A stretch of DNA of 36,837 nucleotides from Rhodanobacter sp. (GTDB taxonomy: Bacteria; Pseudomonadota; Gammaproteobacteria; Xanthomonadales; Rhodanobacteraceae). A program made the position numbers and the translations under genes. Positions 11,105-19,110 of the stretch are shown one piece after another. Every line of letters starts with the position of its first letter. Positions within the stretch are counted from its first letter, which is position 1. Location: contig DZCM01000012.1 of assembly GCA_022730295.1 (NCBI GenBank), positions 1-36,837 of the forward strand, read 5' to 3'. The notes under the pieces are model-generated. The model did not search any database. It was not told the DNA's origin and was given only the letters and a program-made list of their open reading frames with translations.

Positions 11105-11140
11105 AGGCCGCGGGCAACCGCGGCCTCGATTTCGATTTGC
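11105..11140 (+). terminator. Terminator-like hairpin after the M16 gene
   Basis: A 9-bp perfect stem (AGGCCGCGG / CCGCGGCCT) closes a GNRA-type tetraloop GCAA and is followed by CGATTTCGATTT, a broken T tract. It lies between the convergent M16 and corA genes, nearer to M16, and reads in the M16 direction. Confidence 0.7.
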
Positions 11141-11218
11141 GGTGCGCGGGCCGGGTTCACCCATCACGTTTCAGGCACGGCCGCGCTGGTGGACAGCGAA
11201 GCCGGCTGTGCTCCAGGG

Positions 11219-12214
11219 TTACAGCCATTTCGCGCGCCGTAGCACCACGAATAGCGTGATGCAGACCACCGCGGTGATGCCGATGATGGCCGGATAGGCC
11301 CAGGGTTTGTCGAGCTCTGGCATGTGGTGGAAATTCATGCCGTACCAGCTCGCCAGCAAGGTTGGCGCGGCCAACAACGCGGCCCAGCCGGCGAGGCGTT
11401 TCACCACTTCGTTCTGGCGCACGCTGATCAGCGATAGATTCACGTTCATCGCCGCGCCCAGCATTTCGCGCATCGCGTTGGTCGCGTCGCTGACGCGGTT
11501 GATGTGGTCCTGCACGTCGCGGAAGTACGGCCGTACTTCGTCGCGGATCACTTCCGGGTGCAGCCGCACCAGTTGGCCGAGGATGTCCTGCAACGGCGCC
11601 GCCGCGAGCTTGAGTGTCAACAATTCGCGCTGCATGTCATACAAACGGCGCGTCACGTCGCGGTTTGAGGCATCGGTGAAAACATCCGTCTCCAGTTCCT
11701 GCAATTCTTCCTTGAACTCCTGCACGATCGGCAAGTAGTTGTCGACGATGAAATCGAGGATCGAGTACAACGCGAAGCTTGGGCCAAGCGCGAGGTGCTC
11801 GGGTGCCTGCTCGCAGTTGCGGCGCGCAGGCGCGTAGCTTTGCGAAGCGCCGTGGCGCACCGACAGCAGGTAACGCTTGCCGATGAAGATGTGGGTCTCG
11901 CCGAAGGCGATGTTGCCTTCGGTGGTTTGCGCGGTTTGCGCGACGATGAACAGCGAGTCGCCGTAGGCTTCGATCTTGGGCCGCTGGTGCGCGCTGTGGG
12001 CGTCTTCCACCGCCAGCTCATGCAGCCCGAATTCGCCTTGCAATTTCTCCAGCAGATCCGCGTCGGGCTCCACCAGTCCCACCCACACGAAGCCGGCGGG
12101 CGCGGCGAGGAAGTCGCTGATTTCATCCAGCGTGATGTCGCGGATTTTCTTGCCATCGGCCGCGTAGGCGGCACAGTTGGCGACCATTCGGTTACCGGCA
12201 GGTTGTTCGTTCAT
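11219..12214 (-). CDS. corA: CorA-type magnesium/cobalt channel
   Basis: A 331-residue protein with the large cytoplasmic domain of CorA (FVWVGLVEPDADLLEKLQ, LAVEDAHSAHQRPKIEAYGDSLF), the long stalk helix and two C-terminal membrane helices. The first helix ends in the signature YGMNF, here YGMNFHHMPEL, which forms the selectivity filter of the pentameric Mg2+/Co2+ channel. The second helix and a basic tail (LRRAKWL) end the protein. Three starts are possible. ATG at 12214 (MNEQPAGN) was chosen. ATG at 12232 has a GGGCAGGTG sequence just upstream, and a start inside the sequence at MVANC is also plausible. It is convergent with the M16 gene and downstream of the DUF4105 gene. Confidence 0.9.
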   Translation of the reverse strand: MNEQPAGNRMVANCAAYAADGKKIRDITLDEISDFLAAPAGFVWVGLVEPDADLLEKLQGEFGLHELAVEDAHSAHQRPKIEAYGDSLFIVAQTAQTTEGNIAFGETHIFIGKRYLLSVRHGASQSYAPARRNCEQAPEHLALGPSFALYSILDFIVDNYLPIVQEFKEELQELETDVFTDASNRDVTRRLYDMQRELLTLKLAAAPLQDILGQLVRLHPEVIRDEVRPYFRDVQDHINRVSDATNAMREMLGAAMNVNLSLISVRQNEVVKRLAGWAALLAAPTLLASWYGMNFHHMPELDKPWAYPAIIGITAVVCITLFVVLRRAKWL

Positions 12215-12258
12215 CGCGTGATTATGCCGCATCACCTGCCCAACGCAGAACAAGCGCA

Positions 12259-12351
12259 GTCCGCAAATAAACGCCAATGAACGCGAATTGTGAAGCTGGT
12301 AATTCGCCAGCCTTTGCTTTCATTGGCGTATATTCGCGTTCATTTGCGGAC
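12259..12351. repeat. Long hairpin with arms of three 10-bp units (type ATTNGCG)
   Basis: Two inverted arms of about 30 bases (12259-12289 and 12322-12351). Read outward each arm is three 10-mers: ATTCGCGTTC-ATTGGCGTTT-ATTTGCGGAC on one side and ATTGGCGTAT-ATTCGCGTTC-ATTTGCGGAC on the other. A further GCGAATT/AATTCGC pairing closes an inner loop. The right arm overlaps the 3' end of the DUF4105 gene and supplies its stop codon. It shares architecture with the element at 16233-16303. Confidence 0.75.
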
Positions 12352-13632
12352 CACTTGCCTTTCGCGCACCAACCACAGGCCGATCAACAGCCCGAGCCAC
12401 GCCGGCAAGGCGAGCGCGATCCACGGCAGGTTGTGTTGCGGGAACCACGGCGTGAGCTTGGACAGCGATGCGAACAGGGACAGCAGCGCCATCAGCCCCG
12501 AAATGACCAATGCGAACGTGTGCGCGCGGGCGCCAGACTTGCGCAGGCGCCACAGTGCCGGGATCAGCAGCCATGCAAGCGGGTTGAACAGGAACAGATT
12601 TTCGTTGGCCCATGCGGCCCGGTGGGCGGTGGCGAACCACAGCACCAGCATCAGCACGCCGGCGAGGCCGGCCAACAGCGCGTACAGCGATCCGGCGACT
12701 GCGAACCACCAGCGTTCGATCGAGTAGCGATCGGCAAGCCGCGCGGAGGCAACGAAGCCGGTTCCCAGCAGCAGGCCCACGATCAACAAGGGCCACAGCA
12801 AATCAGGTGGCGATGCGGGCGGCGAGGGCAGGCGCTGCGGCGACAGCAGCGTTTCCGATTGCACCAGTGGCGCGCCGTCGCTCGCGCGGACCGTGCGCAG
12901 TTCCTGCATCAGCCGCGCGGGAATGAACGCACCGCTCCAACGCGTCAGCGGCTGGTCGGCATACGGGCCAAGGCCGAGGTCCAGCAGGTACATCAGCCAC
13001 GATTGCCCCGATATCAGGCGGTCGGTTTCGCTGCGGTAGGTTTCGCCGTGCGCGGCGGGGGCGGTCAGTTGCGGTTCCAGAGCGCCGCCCAGCGCCATGT
13101 TCAGGGCGTCGCGCACGCGCGTGGTGCAGTTGTCGGCGAAGTAGCGATAGCGATAGCGCGAGTTCCCGGGCTGCACGTTCCACACCAGAAAATCGCGCAG
13201 GGCCGCGCGTTGCGCGGGGGCGAGGTTCAAGCGCTGGTCGGTGATCGAACGGCCTTCACCTGCATATTCCTGGATGTCATCGGAGGTGGGCCAGGCCGCG
13301 GCGCGATAGATCATGATCCCGCGTGCGAAGTTGAGATAGAAATCCTTCTGGTCGAAGTCGAACATGCCGTAGTTGAAGGCATACGATTCGCCGCTTGCGG
13401 TGTCGGTGATCACCAGCGCGTCGTGGCCGAAGCGCTCCCAGTACACCTGGCCGGGTCCGTAGGTGTAGAGGTCGACCCGCAGGTTGGCGCCGGGCGCGTC
13501 GGCGACGCCGGCTTGTGCCAAGGGCGGCAGCAGCGCGCACAAGAACATGGCGAGCACCAACCATGCAGGCAGCAACGGGAAGCGGTGGCGTGGGGGCATC
13601 GGCGCGGCGGCGGCAGGGGCGTAGCCGCGCAT
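12340..13632 (-). CDS. DUF4105 (Lnb N-terminal-like) membrane protein
   Basis: A 430-residue protein. An N-terminal hydrophobic segment (LLPAWLVLAMFLCALLPP) acts as signal peptide or anchor. The DUF4105 domain spans about residues 45-260, with LYTYGPGQVYWERFGHDAL, YAFNYGMFDFDQKDFYLNF and RYFADNCTTRVRDALN. The conserved His, Asp/Asn and Cys suggest an NlpC/P60-like papain-type fold, though its activity is not established. The remaining 150 residues contain about four or five membrane helices. Start choice is uncertain: ATG at 13632 or 13599 (MPPRHRF) are both possible and neither has a clear Shine-Dalgarno. It sits where lnt follows corC in E. coli. The final residues and stop lie inside a repeat arm. 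Confidence 0.8.
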   Translation of the reverse strand: MRGYAPAAAAPMPPRHRFPLLPAWLVLAMFLCALLPPLAQAGVADAPGANLRVDLYTYGPGQVYWERFGHDALVITDTASGESYAFNYGMFDFDQKDFYLNFARGIMIYRAAAWPTSDDIQEYAGEGRSITDQRLNLAPAQRAALRDFLVWNVQPGNSRYRYRYFADNCTTRVRDALNMALGGALEPQLTAPAAHGETYRSETDRLISGQSWLMYLLDLGLGPYADQPLTRWSGAFIPARLMQELRTVRASDGAPLVQSETLLSPQRLPSPPASPPDLLWPLLIVGLLLGTGFVASARLADRYSIERWWFAVAGSLYALLAGLAGVLMLVLWFATAHRAAWANENLFLFNPLAWLLIPALWRLRKSGARAHTFALVISGLMALLSLFASLSKLTPWFPQHNLPWIALALPAWLGLLIGLWLVRERQVVRK

Positions 13633-13667
13633 GATAAACGGGGCATCACCCCGACGCTTCGTGCCGG

Positions 13668-13806
13668 TTCCCCTGGTTCCGAAGGGGGTAAGCGGCTTTC
13701 GCTGCGCGTGGCGCGCGAGCTTCGAAGAGCGTCCCGAGTCGCGGACCCGAAGCGGCGCCGACGCTCGCCTTCCCCCTTCCGCAGGAGGGGGAGCGAGGGG
13801 GTGATT
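13668..13806. repeat. REP-like element, locus A
   Basis: This stretch holds CCCCTGGTTCCGAAGGGG-type and CCCCCTTCC-GCA-GGAGGGGG-type hairpins, followed by AGCGAGGGGGTG, with a spacer rich in CGAAG and GTCCCGAGTC. It is a degenerate member of the same family as 23375-23505, 25755-25858 and 36131-36241. It lies between corC and the DUF4105 gene, both on the minus strand. The right hairpin has one bulged base. Confidence 0.6.
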
Positions 13807-13825
13807 GGGTTGCGCGTGCGTTGCG

Positions 13826-14671
13826 CTATTCTGCAGCCGACTTGCGCACCCGGAACTGCAACACGCGGCGGTCGTCCGCGCCGGTCACGTCGAACGAATA
13901 GTCGCCCAGCGTGGCGCATTCGCCGGGGTCCGGCAGGTGGCCAAATTCGGCGGTGACGAGGCCGCCGACGGTGTCGTATTCCTCGTCGGAATACGTGGTC
14001 TGGAAATGCTCGTTGAAATCCTCGATTGGCGTGAGCGCGTCAACCAGCCAGCTGCCGTCGGCTTGTGCGTCGATCAATTTTGGCGGCACCGCGTCGTCAT
14101 GCTCGTCGTCGATTTCGCCGACGATTTCTTCCAGCACGTCCTCGATGGTGATGAGGCCGGCCACGCCGCCGTATTCATCCACCACCACCGCCATGTGGTT
14201 GCGCGAGCGGCGGAACTCCGCCAGCAACACGTTGAGGCGCATCGATTCTGGAATCATCACCGCGCGCCGCAACAGGGCATGCACGCCGGTCGTGCCGCTG
14301 TCACCGCGACGCAGCAGGTCCTTGGCCAGCAGGATGCCGAGGATTTCGTCCTTGTCCTCGCCGTGCACGGGAAAGCGCGAGTGCCCCGAGTCAATCACCG
14401 TTTCCAGGATCGCCGAGATCTCGTCGTCGATGTCCAGCATGACCATCTGCGCGCGCGGCACCATGACGTCGCCGACCACCATCTCGGTGACGCGGATCGC
14501 ACCTTCGATCATTGCGTAGGTTTCGCCGGAGAGCAGCCCGTTGGACTGCGCCTCGCGCAACTCCTCGAGGAGTTCCTCGGGGTTGCGGGGCTCACCGGAT
14601 AGCATGTGGCCCAGACGATCCCACAACGAACGGTGGGCGGGGCCGGTGGTACTGGGAGGTTCTGCTGACAT
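13826..14671 (-). CDS. corC: CorC/YbeX-type CBS-pair protein
   Basis: A 281-residue cytoplasmic protein without the DUF21 membrane domain. Two CBS repeats span about residues 65-195 (VGDVMVPRAQMVMLD, SGHSRFPVHGEDKDEILGILLAKDLL, HMAVVVDEYGGVAGLITIEDVLEEIVGEI). A C-terminal CorC_HlyC domain (about 205-280) contains DGSWLVDALTPIEDFNEHF and YDTVGGLVTAEFGHLPDPGE. E. coli CorC (YbeX) is linked to Mg2+/Co2+ efflux with CorA and, more recently, to ribosome homeostasis. It is the last gene of miaB-phoH-ybeY-corC, starting 34 bases after ybeY, so co-transcription is likely. A REP-like element follows it. Confidence 0.92.
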   Translation of the reverse strand: MSAEPPSTTGPAHRSLWDRLGHMLSGEPRNPEELLEELREAQSNGLLSGETYAMIEGAIRVTEMVVGDVMVPRAQMVMLDIDDEISAILETVIDSGHSRFPVHGEDKDEILGILLAKDLLRRGDSGTTGVHALLRRAVMIPESMRLNVLLAEFRRSRNHMAVVVDEYGGVAGLITIEDVLEEIVGEIDDEHDDAVPPKLIDAQADGSWLVDALTPIEDFNEHFQTTYSDEEYDTVGGLVTAEFGHLPDPGECATLGDYSFDVTGADDRRVLQFRVRKSAAE

Positions 14672-14705
14672 GGGTCGAAAACACGTCCCCGGAGGGGCGG
14701 GTTGG

Positions 14706-15233
14706 TTATTTTAGCAAGATCGTGGCGTGTGTGTACGGCAGGCCGGTCGCGGGCATGGCCCGCTCCTGCATTTGGTAGGGATCGGCGATGCCGAGCGACA
14801 TCAGGATGCGCGTTTCCAGTGTTTCCATGCGCCGGGCATCGGCGTCGTTTTGGTGGTCGTAGCCAAGCAAATGCAAGGTGCCATGCACGGTCAGGTGGGC
14901 GTAGTGGTCGCGTACCATTTTGCCCTGTTCGCGCGCTTCACGCGCGACTACGGGAGCAGCGATCACGAGATCACCCAGAAGCGGCACGCTGATTTCTGGC
15001 GGGAGCTCGACCGGGAACGACAGCACATTGGTAGCGTAATCCTTGCCGCGGTATTGCCGGTTCAACGCGCGGCCTTCGCGGGCGCCGACGATGCGAATCG
15101 ACAATTCCGCGGGTTTGCGGTGGCGCGCGCCGGCGAGCGCAGCCTCCACCCAGCGACGGAAACTCCCGGCGGCGGGTACGCCGCGCCGCGGCGTGGCGAA
15201 CGACACACTCAAATCAGGCCGTGGAATCGCCAT
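14706..15233 (-). CDS. ybeY: Endoribonuclease YbeY
   Basis: A 175-residue protein with the single-metal YbeY signature HGTLHLLGYDH, whose three histidines bind zinc. An upstream conserved stretch RGKDYATNVLSFPVELP and GDLVIAAPVVAREAREQGK complete the fold. YbeY is a ribosome-associated RNase needed for 16S rRNA 3'-end maturation and 70S quality control. The ATG lies inside the end of phoH (20-base overlap), and the same order is seen in E. coli, where PhoH-like YbeZ interacts with YbeY. The C-terminal 20 residues after DPYQMQ are an extension that the E. coli protein lacks and look unconserved. Confidence 0.95.
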   Translation of the reverse strand: MAIPRPDLSVSFATPRRGVPAAGSFRRWVEAALAGARHRKPAELSIRIVGAREGRALNRQYRGKDYATNVLSFPVELPPEISVPLLGDLVIAAPVVAREAREQGKMVRDHYAHLTVHGTLHLLGYDHQNDADARRMETLETRILMSLGIADPYQMQERAMPATGLPYTHATILLK

Positions 15234-16200
15234 TGGCTTCCTCGGCCCTCTCGTACGCGCGCACGATTTTCGCCACCAGTGGATGCCGCACCACGTCGCG
15301 CGCGGTGAAGAAGGTAAAGCTGATGCCTTCCACGCCGCGCAGCACCTCGATCACGTTGCGCAAGCCCGAGCGCGTGTTGCGCGGCAGGTCGACTTGTGTC
15401 ACGTCGCCGGTGACGACCGTGGTGGTACCGAAGCCGATGCGGGTGAGGAACATCTTCATCTGCTCGACGGTGCTGTTTTGTGCCTCGTCCAGGATCACGA
15501 AAGAATCGTTGAGTGTGCGTCCGCGCATGTAGGCGAGCGGCGCCACTTCGATCACGCTGCGTTCGATCAGCCGCGCGACCTTGTCGAAGCCGAGCATTTC
15601 GTAGAGCGCGTCGTACAGCGGGCGCAGGTAGGGATCGACTTTCTGCGTCAGGTCGCCGGGCAGGAAGCCGAGTTTCTCGCCAGCCTCGACAGCAGGGCGC
15701 ACCAGGATCAAGCGTTGCACGCGCGCGGTTTCCAGCGCCTCCACGGCGCTCGCGACCGCAAGATAGGTCTTGCCGGTGCCGGCCGGGCCGATGCCGAAGT
15801 TGATGTCGTGGCGTGCGATGGCGTGCAGGTAATTCACCTGATTCGGCCCGCGCCCGCGAATGGTGCCGCGCTTGACCCTGATCGAAACTTCCTGTGCACC
15901 ATCGGTTGATTTTTCCGCGAGCGCATCGACGCCGGCTTCCGACAGACGGAGATTGAGCACGCGTCCGTTCAGGGTTTCGTGCTCGGTGGCGTCATATAAA
16001 TTGCGCAGCACGCGTTCGCCGGACTGCACTGCCGCATCCTCGCCGATCACGCGGAACACGTTGCCGCGATTATTGATCTCGACGCCAAGGCGCAGCTCGA
16101 TCTGGCGCAGGTGTTCATCGAATGGTCCGCACAGATTCGCCAGCCGCTGGGTGTCGTCGGGTTCAAGCGTAAAGTCGTGCTGGGTCAGCGAATCAGTCAT
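15214..16200 (-). CDS. ybeZ: PhoH-like ATPase (YbeZ)
   Basis: A 328-residue cytoplasmic P-loop ATPase. The N-terminal region (LEPDDTQRLANLCGPFDEHLRQIE, GVEINNRGNVFRVIGED) is typical of YbeZ. The PhoH domain starts around residue 115, with Walker A GPAGTGKTYLAVASA and Walker B FVILDEAQNSTVEQMKMFLTR, then the sensor-like TTVVTGDVTQVDLP. It is thought to work with YbeY in RNA processing. The ATG at 16200 is preferred to the GTG at 16236: the protein then starts MTDSLTQHDF at a usual distance from the first conserved block and avoids the repeat next to it. No clear Shine-Dalgarno is present, which fits translation after miaB in one transcript. Orthologues are often labelled simply PhoH family. 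Confidence 0.92.
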   Translation of the reverse strand: MTDSLTQHDFTLEPDDTQRLANLCGPFDEHLRQIELRLGVEINNRGNVFRVIGEDAAVQSGERVLRNLYDATEHETLNGRVLNLRLSEAGVDALAEKSTDGAQEVSIRVKRGTIRGRGPNQVNYLHAIARHDINFGIGPAGTGKTYLAVASAVEALETARVQRLILVRPAVEAGEKLGFLPGDLTQKVDPYLRPLYDALYEMLGFDKVARLIERSVIEVAPLAYMRGRTLNDSFVILDEAQNSTVEQMKMFLTRIGFGTTTVVTGDVTQVDLPRNTRSGLRNVIEVLRGVEGISFTFFTARDVVRHPLVAKIVRAYERAEEANGDSTA

Positions 16201-16232
16201 CTGGAAAACTTGCGTGATGAAAGGAGCATTTA

Positions 16233-16303
16233 CCACGGATCAACACGGATACTCACGGATCAGGCCTGCTTTGGATCCGTGTTCATCCGTGCACATCCGT
16301 GGT
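16233..16303. repeat. Long hairpin with arms of three 10-bp units (type ATCCGTG)
   Basis: Inverted arms at 16233-16262 and 16274-16303 with an 11-base loop. Each arm is three 10-mers of the form ATCCGTGNNN (outward: GATCCGTGTTC, ATCCGTGCAC, ATCCGTGGT). About four fifths of positions pair. It lies in the 113-bp gap between miaB and phoH, so it would be part of the operon mRNA. Confidence 0.75.
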
Positions 16304-16313
16304 CATCTTTGCT

Positions 16314-17732
16314 TCATGCTTTCTTGGTGGTAACACGCCCGCGCAGGGAGTTGGTCAGCGCGGCGGTGATGGTGACATCGACAAATTGCCCGCTGAGGTG
16401 TGGATCGCCGGCAAAATTCACCTGCCGCATGTTTTCGGTTTTGCCGGTCAGTTCGTGCGCATTTTTCTTTGACGGCCCGGTGACGAGCACGCGTTGCGTG
16501 GTTCCCACCATGCCCTCGCTGATCCGGGTGGCGTGGAAGTTGAGGACACGCTGCAGCGATGCCAGGCGTTCGTGCTTGACGTCATCCGGTGTGGGGTCGA
16601 TGAGGTTGGCGGCGGGCGTGCCTGGGCGCTTGGAATAGATGAACGAGAACGACTGGTCGAAGCCTACGTCCTCGATCAGCTGCATGGTCTGCGTGAAGTC
16701 GGCATCGGTTTCGCCGGGGAAGCCGACGATGAAATCCGAAGAGACGCAAATGTCCGGGCGCACAGCGCGCAGCTTGCGGATTTTCGATTTGTATTCAAGC
16801 GTGGTGTAGCCGCGTTTCATCATCGCCAGCACGCGGTCAGAACCTGATTGCACGGGCAGATGCAGGAAATTGGCCAGCTTGGGCACGTCGCGATAGGCGG
16901 CGATCAGTGAATCGGAGAATTCCAGCGGGTGCGAGGTGGTGAAGCGGATCCGGCCGATGCCGTCGATCTCGGCGATGGCGCGGATGAGCAGCGCGAGGTC
17001 GGCCATGCCGCCGTCGAACATCGGCCCGCGATACGCATTGACGTTTTGGCCGAGCAGGTTGACCTCTTTCACACCTTGTTCGGCCAATGACGCGACTTCG
17101 GCCAGCACGTCGTCGAAGGGCCGCGAGATTTCCTCGCCGCGGGTGTAGGGCACCACACAGAACGAGCAATATTTGCTGCAGCCTTCCATGATCGAGACGA
17201 AAGCCGCCGGGCCTTCGGCGCGTGGCTCGGGCAGACGGTCGAACTTCTCGATCTCCGGGAAGGAAATGTCGACCTGCGGCTTGCCGGTGGCGCGGCGCGC
17301 GTCGATCAGGTCAGGCAGGCGGTGCAGGGTTTGCGGACCGAACACCAGGTCGACATACGGCGCACGTTCGACGATCGCCGCGCCTTCCTGTGAGGCCACG
17401 CAACCGCCGACGCCAATCAACACCTCCGGATTCGCCTGCTTGAATTCCTTCCAGCGGCCGAGTTGCGAAAACACCTTGTCCTGCGCCTTCTCGCGGATCG
17501 AGCAGGTGTTGACCAGGATCACGCCGGCCTCGGCGATGTCGTTGGTGCGCTGCATGCCGCGTTCGGCCGCGAGCACTTCTTCCATTTTGCGGGAGTCGTA
17601 CTCGTTCATCTGGCAGCCGTGGGTCTGGATGAAGAGTTTTCCGGGCATGGATTTCCCGGACGTGGACTCGCCGCGGCGCGCGGCGCTGCCGGCCAGCTGC
17701 GCGGTGGGTGCGGGATTGGGCGTGTCGGCCAT
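16314..17732 (-). CDS. miaB: tRNA-2-methylthio-N6-dimethylallyladenosine synthase (MiaB)
   Basis: A 472-residue radical-SAM methylthiotransferase that adds the 2-methylthio group to i6A37 of tRNAs. The N-terminal UPF0004 domain carries three cluster cysteines ([11 protein letters not shown] at Cys40, [23 protein letters not shown]). The radical-SAM domain has [15 protein letters not shown], i.e. CxxxCxxC, for the SAM-binding 4Fe-4S cluster, then [19 protein letters not shown] and [16 protein letters not shown]-terminal TRAM domain ends the protein. ATG at 17732 gives the family length (E. coli 474); the longer ORF upstream is a shadow. It heads the operon miaB-phoH-ybeY-corC and is divergent from the lytic transglycosylase gene. 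Confidence 0.96.
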   Translation of the reverse strand: MADTPNPAPTAQLAGSAARRGESTSGKSMPGKLFIQTHGCQMNEYDSRKMEEVLAAERGMQRTNDIAEAGVILVNTCSIREKAQDKVFSQLGRWKEFKQANPEVLIGVGGCVASQEGAAIVERAPYVDLVFGPQTLHRLPDLIDARRATGKPQVDISFPEIEKFDRLPEPRAEGPAAFVSIMEGCSKYCSFCVVPYTRGEEISRPFDDVLAEVASLAEQGVKEVNLLGQNVNAYRGPMFDGGMADLALLIRAIAEIDGIGRIRFTTSHPLEFSDSLIAAYRDVPKLANFLHLPVQSGSDRVLAMMKRGYTTLEYKSKIRKLRAVRPDICVSSDFIVGFPGETDADFTQTMQLIEDVGFDQSFSFIYSKRPGTPAANLIDPTPDDVKHERLASLQRVLNFHATRISEGMVGTTQRVLVTGPSKKNAHELTGKTENMRQVNFAGDPHLSGQFVDVTITAALTNSLRGRVTTKKA

Positions 17733-17859
17733 GGCGGAGTCGTGCAGCGGAAACGACTGCGTATTGTAGCGGTGCCGGGGCCTTGCGGCTGTCGAGGGTG
17801 CCAGGAAGCGTGACGGCGGCGCTTGGTTTCCAGCGCTGGGCGCGGCACACTGCGAGCCC

Positions 17860-19002
17860 ATGGATGCCAGGTTCCGCCCCGGGTTTTTCTGCGACACGCG
17901 CCGCGCCGTGCGCGGCATCGCGGCGTGCCTGGCGCTGTTGTTGGCGTGCGTGGCGTTCCCGGCCGCTGCCAGCGTGCTGTATCGCTGCACCGGCACGGAC
18001 GGCGTGACGGCGTTCGTCAGCCACACGCATGGTTACAAGCATTGCGTGAAGGTGGGCGATTGGGAGGCGCCGGCGGCGCACCAGCGGCACGCGGACAAGC
18101 GCAACGACCAGCCGAGAGGCACGCTATTGCCGGGCCAACCGCCGCGGCCCGTCGCGGCGGATCCACGCGTGCTGAAAATCATTCCACTTGGCGAGCCGCC
18201 GCCGCCGGTGGCAGCGCCTGCGCCACCGCCGCCGCAAGCGTGGCAGCCTTTGCCAGTGGTGGCCATGCAGGCGTTCGCGAGCCGGATATTGCCGAAATTG
18301 TTGGGTGTGGAGTTGCCGCCGCCGTCGCCCGCCAGCACGACTGCGCCGGCCGCAGCATCGACCGCGCCGATTCCGCTGAAACTCGATGCCGATGTGGTCA
18401 AACCGCCGCGCCGCGGCGCGGTGTACCGCGTCGTCAAAAAGAACGGCACCGTACTGTATACCAACCTCGCGGCGCTTGCCGAAGGCCAGAACGCGACCAA
18501 ACTGTTCACCTACATCGTCGAGTGCTACGCCTGCGACGTGCATTCGAAGATCGACTGGAACACCGTGCCGCTGCACCTTGCCGAGTATCGCGGTGACATT
18601 GAGGCCGCGGCCAAGCTGAGTGGCGTCAACGTAGCGCTGTTGCGCGCGGTCATCCATGCCGAATCGGGCTTCAACCCGCGCGCCTTGTCGTACAAGGGCG
18701 CGCAAGGGCTGATGCAGTTGATGCCGGCGACGGCGGGCGAGCTGGGTGTGACTGATGCCTTCGATCCGGGCGAGAACATCGATGGTGGTGCGCGCTATCT
18801 TGCCGCGCTGTTGCACGATTACCACGGTGACGTGATGTTGGCGGCGGCAGCCTACAACGCCGGCGAGGGCGCAGTGGCAAAGTACGCCGGCGTGCCGCCG
18901 TATGCCGAGACGCAGGTTTACGTGAAGCGGGTGGCGCTGTTGTACGAGCGCTATCGTAAGGCGTTGGCAACCTATCCGAGCGTTGCCGCGGCGGGTGGCT
19001 GA
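17860..19002 (+). CDS. Lytic transglycosylase (SLT domain)
   Basis: A 380-residue exported protein. A signal peptide ([20 protein letters not shown]) is followed by a cysteine-containing segment ([24 protein letters not shown]), a long Pro/Ala linker (about residues 75-185) and a second [16 protein letters not shown] segment. The SLT domain occupies about residues 240-370. Its catalytic Glu is in [21 protein letters not shown], with [11 protein letters not shown] and [14 protein letters not shown] as further goose-lysozyme-like signatures. Such enzymes cut the MurNAc-GlcNAc bond of peptidoglycan with formation of 1,6-anhydroMurNAc. The proline-rich linker could span the periplasm or peptidoglycan. 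It is divergent from miaB and convergent with suhB; a large hairpin follows it. Confidence 0.92.
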   Translation: MDARFRPGFFCDTRRAVRGIAACLALLLACVAFPAAASVLYRCTGTDGVTAFVSHTHGYKHCVKVGDWEAPAAHQRHADKRNDQPRGTLLPGQPPRPVAADPRVLKIIPLGEPPPPVAAPAPPPPQAWQPLPVVAMQAFASRILPKLLGVELPPPSPASTTAPAAASTAPIPLKLDADVVKPPRRGAVYRVVKKNGTVLYTNLAALAEGQNATKLFTYIVECYACDVHSKIDWNTVPLHLAEYRGDIEAAAKLSGVNVALLRAVIHAESGFNPRALSYKGAQGLMQLMPATAGELGVTDAFDPGENIDGGARYLAALLHDYHGDVMLAAAAYNAGEGAVAKYAGVPPYAETQVYVKRVALLYERYRKALATYPSVAAAGG

Positions 19003-19050
19003 TCGCTGCGGCAGCCTGGACGAGCATCGCGCGATCGCTCATGCGATCGG

Positions 19051-19098
19051 GCCTTCCGGCGCTCCTGCAGAGAAGCTGTTGCAGGAGAGCTGGAAGGC
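19051..19098. terminator. Large hairpin between convergent genes
   Basis: A 19-bp stem with two mismatches (GCCTTCCGGCGCTCCTGCA / TGCAGGAGAGCTGGAAGGC) and a 10-base loop, lying between the stops of the lytic transglycosylase and suhB genes. There is no T tract, so it may be a REP-type element, RNase barrier or bidirectional transcription stop rather than a classical terminator. Confidence 0.6.
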
Positions 19099-19110
19099 CT
19101 GATGGGTGTG

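Noticed and set aside
9715-11160. 481-aa minus-strand ORF opposite the M16 gene
   Set aside because: No recognisable domain. It is a shadow of the M16 peptidase and overlaps its terminator.
12277-13956. 559-aa plus-strand ORF opposite the DUF4105 gene
   Set aside because: It is Gln/Arg/Gly-rich, crosses a REP-like element and has no motif; the DUF4105 protein on the other strand is real.
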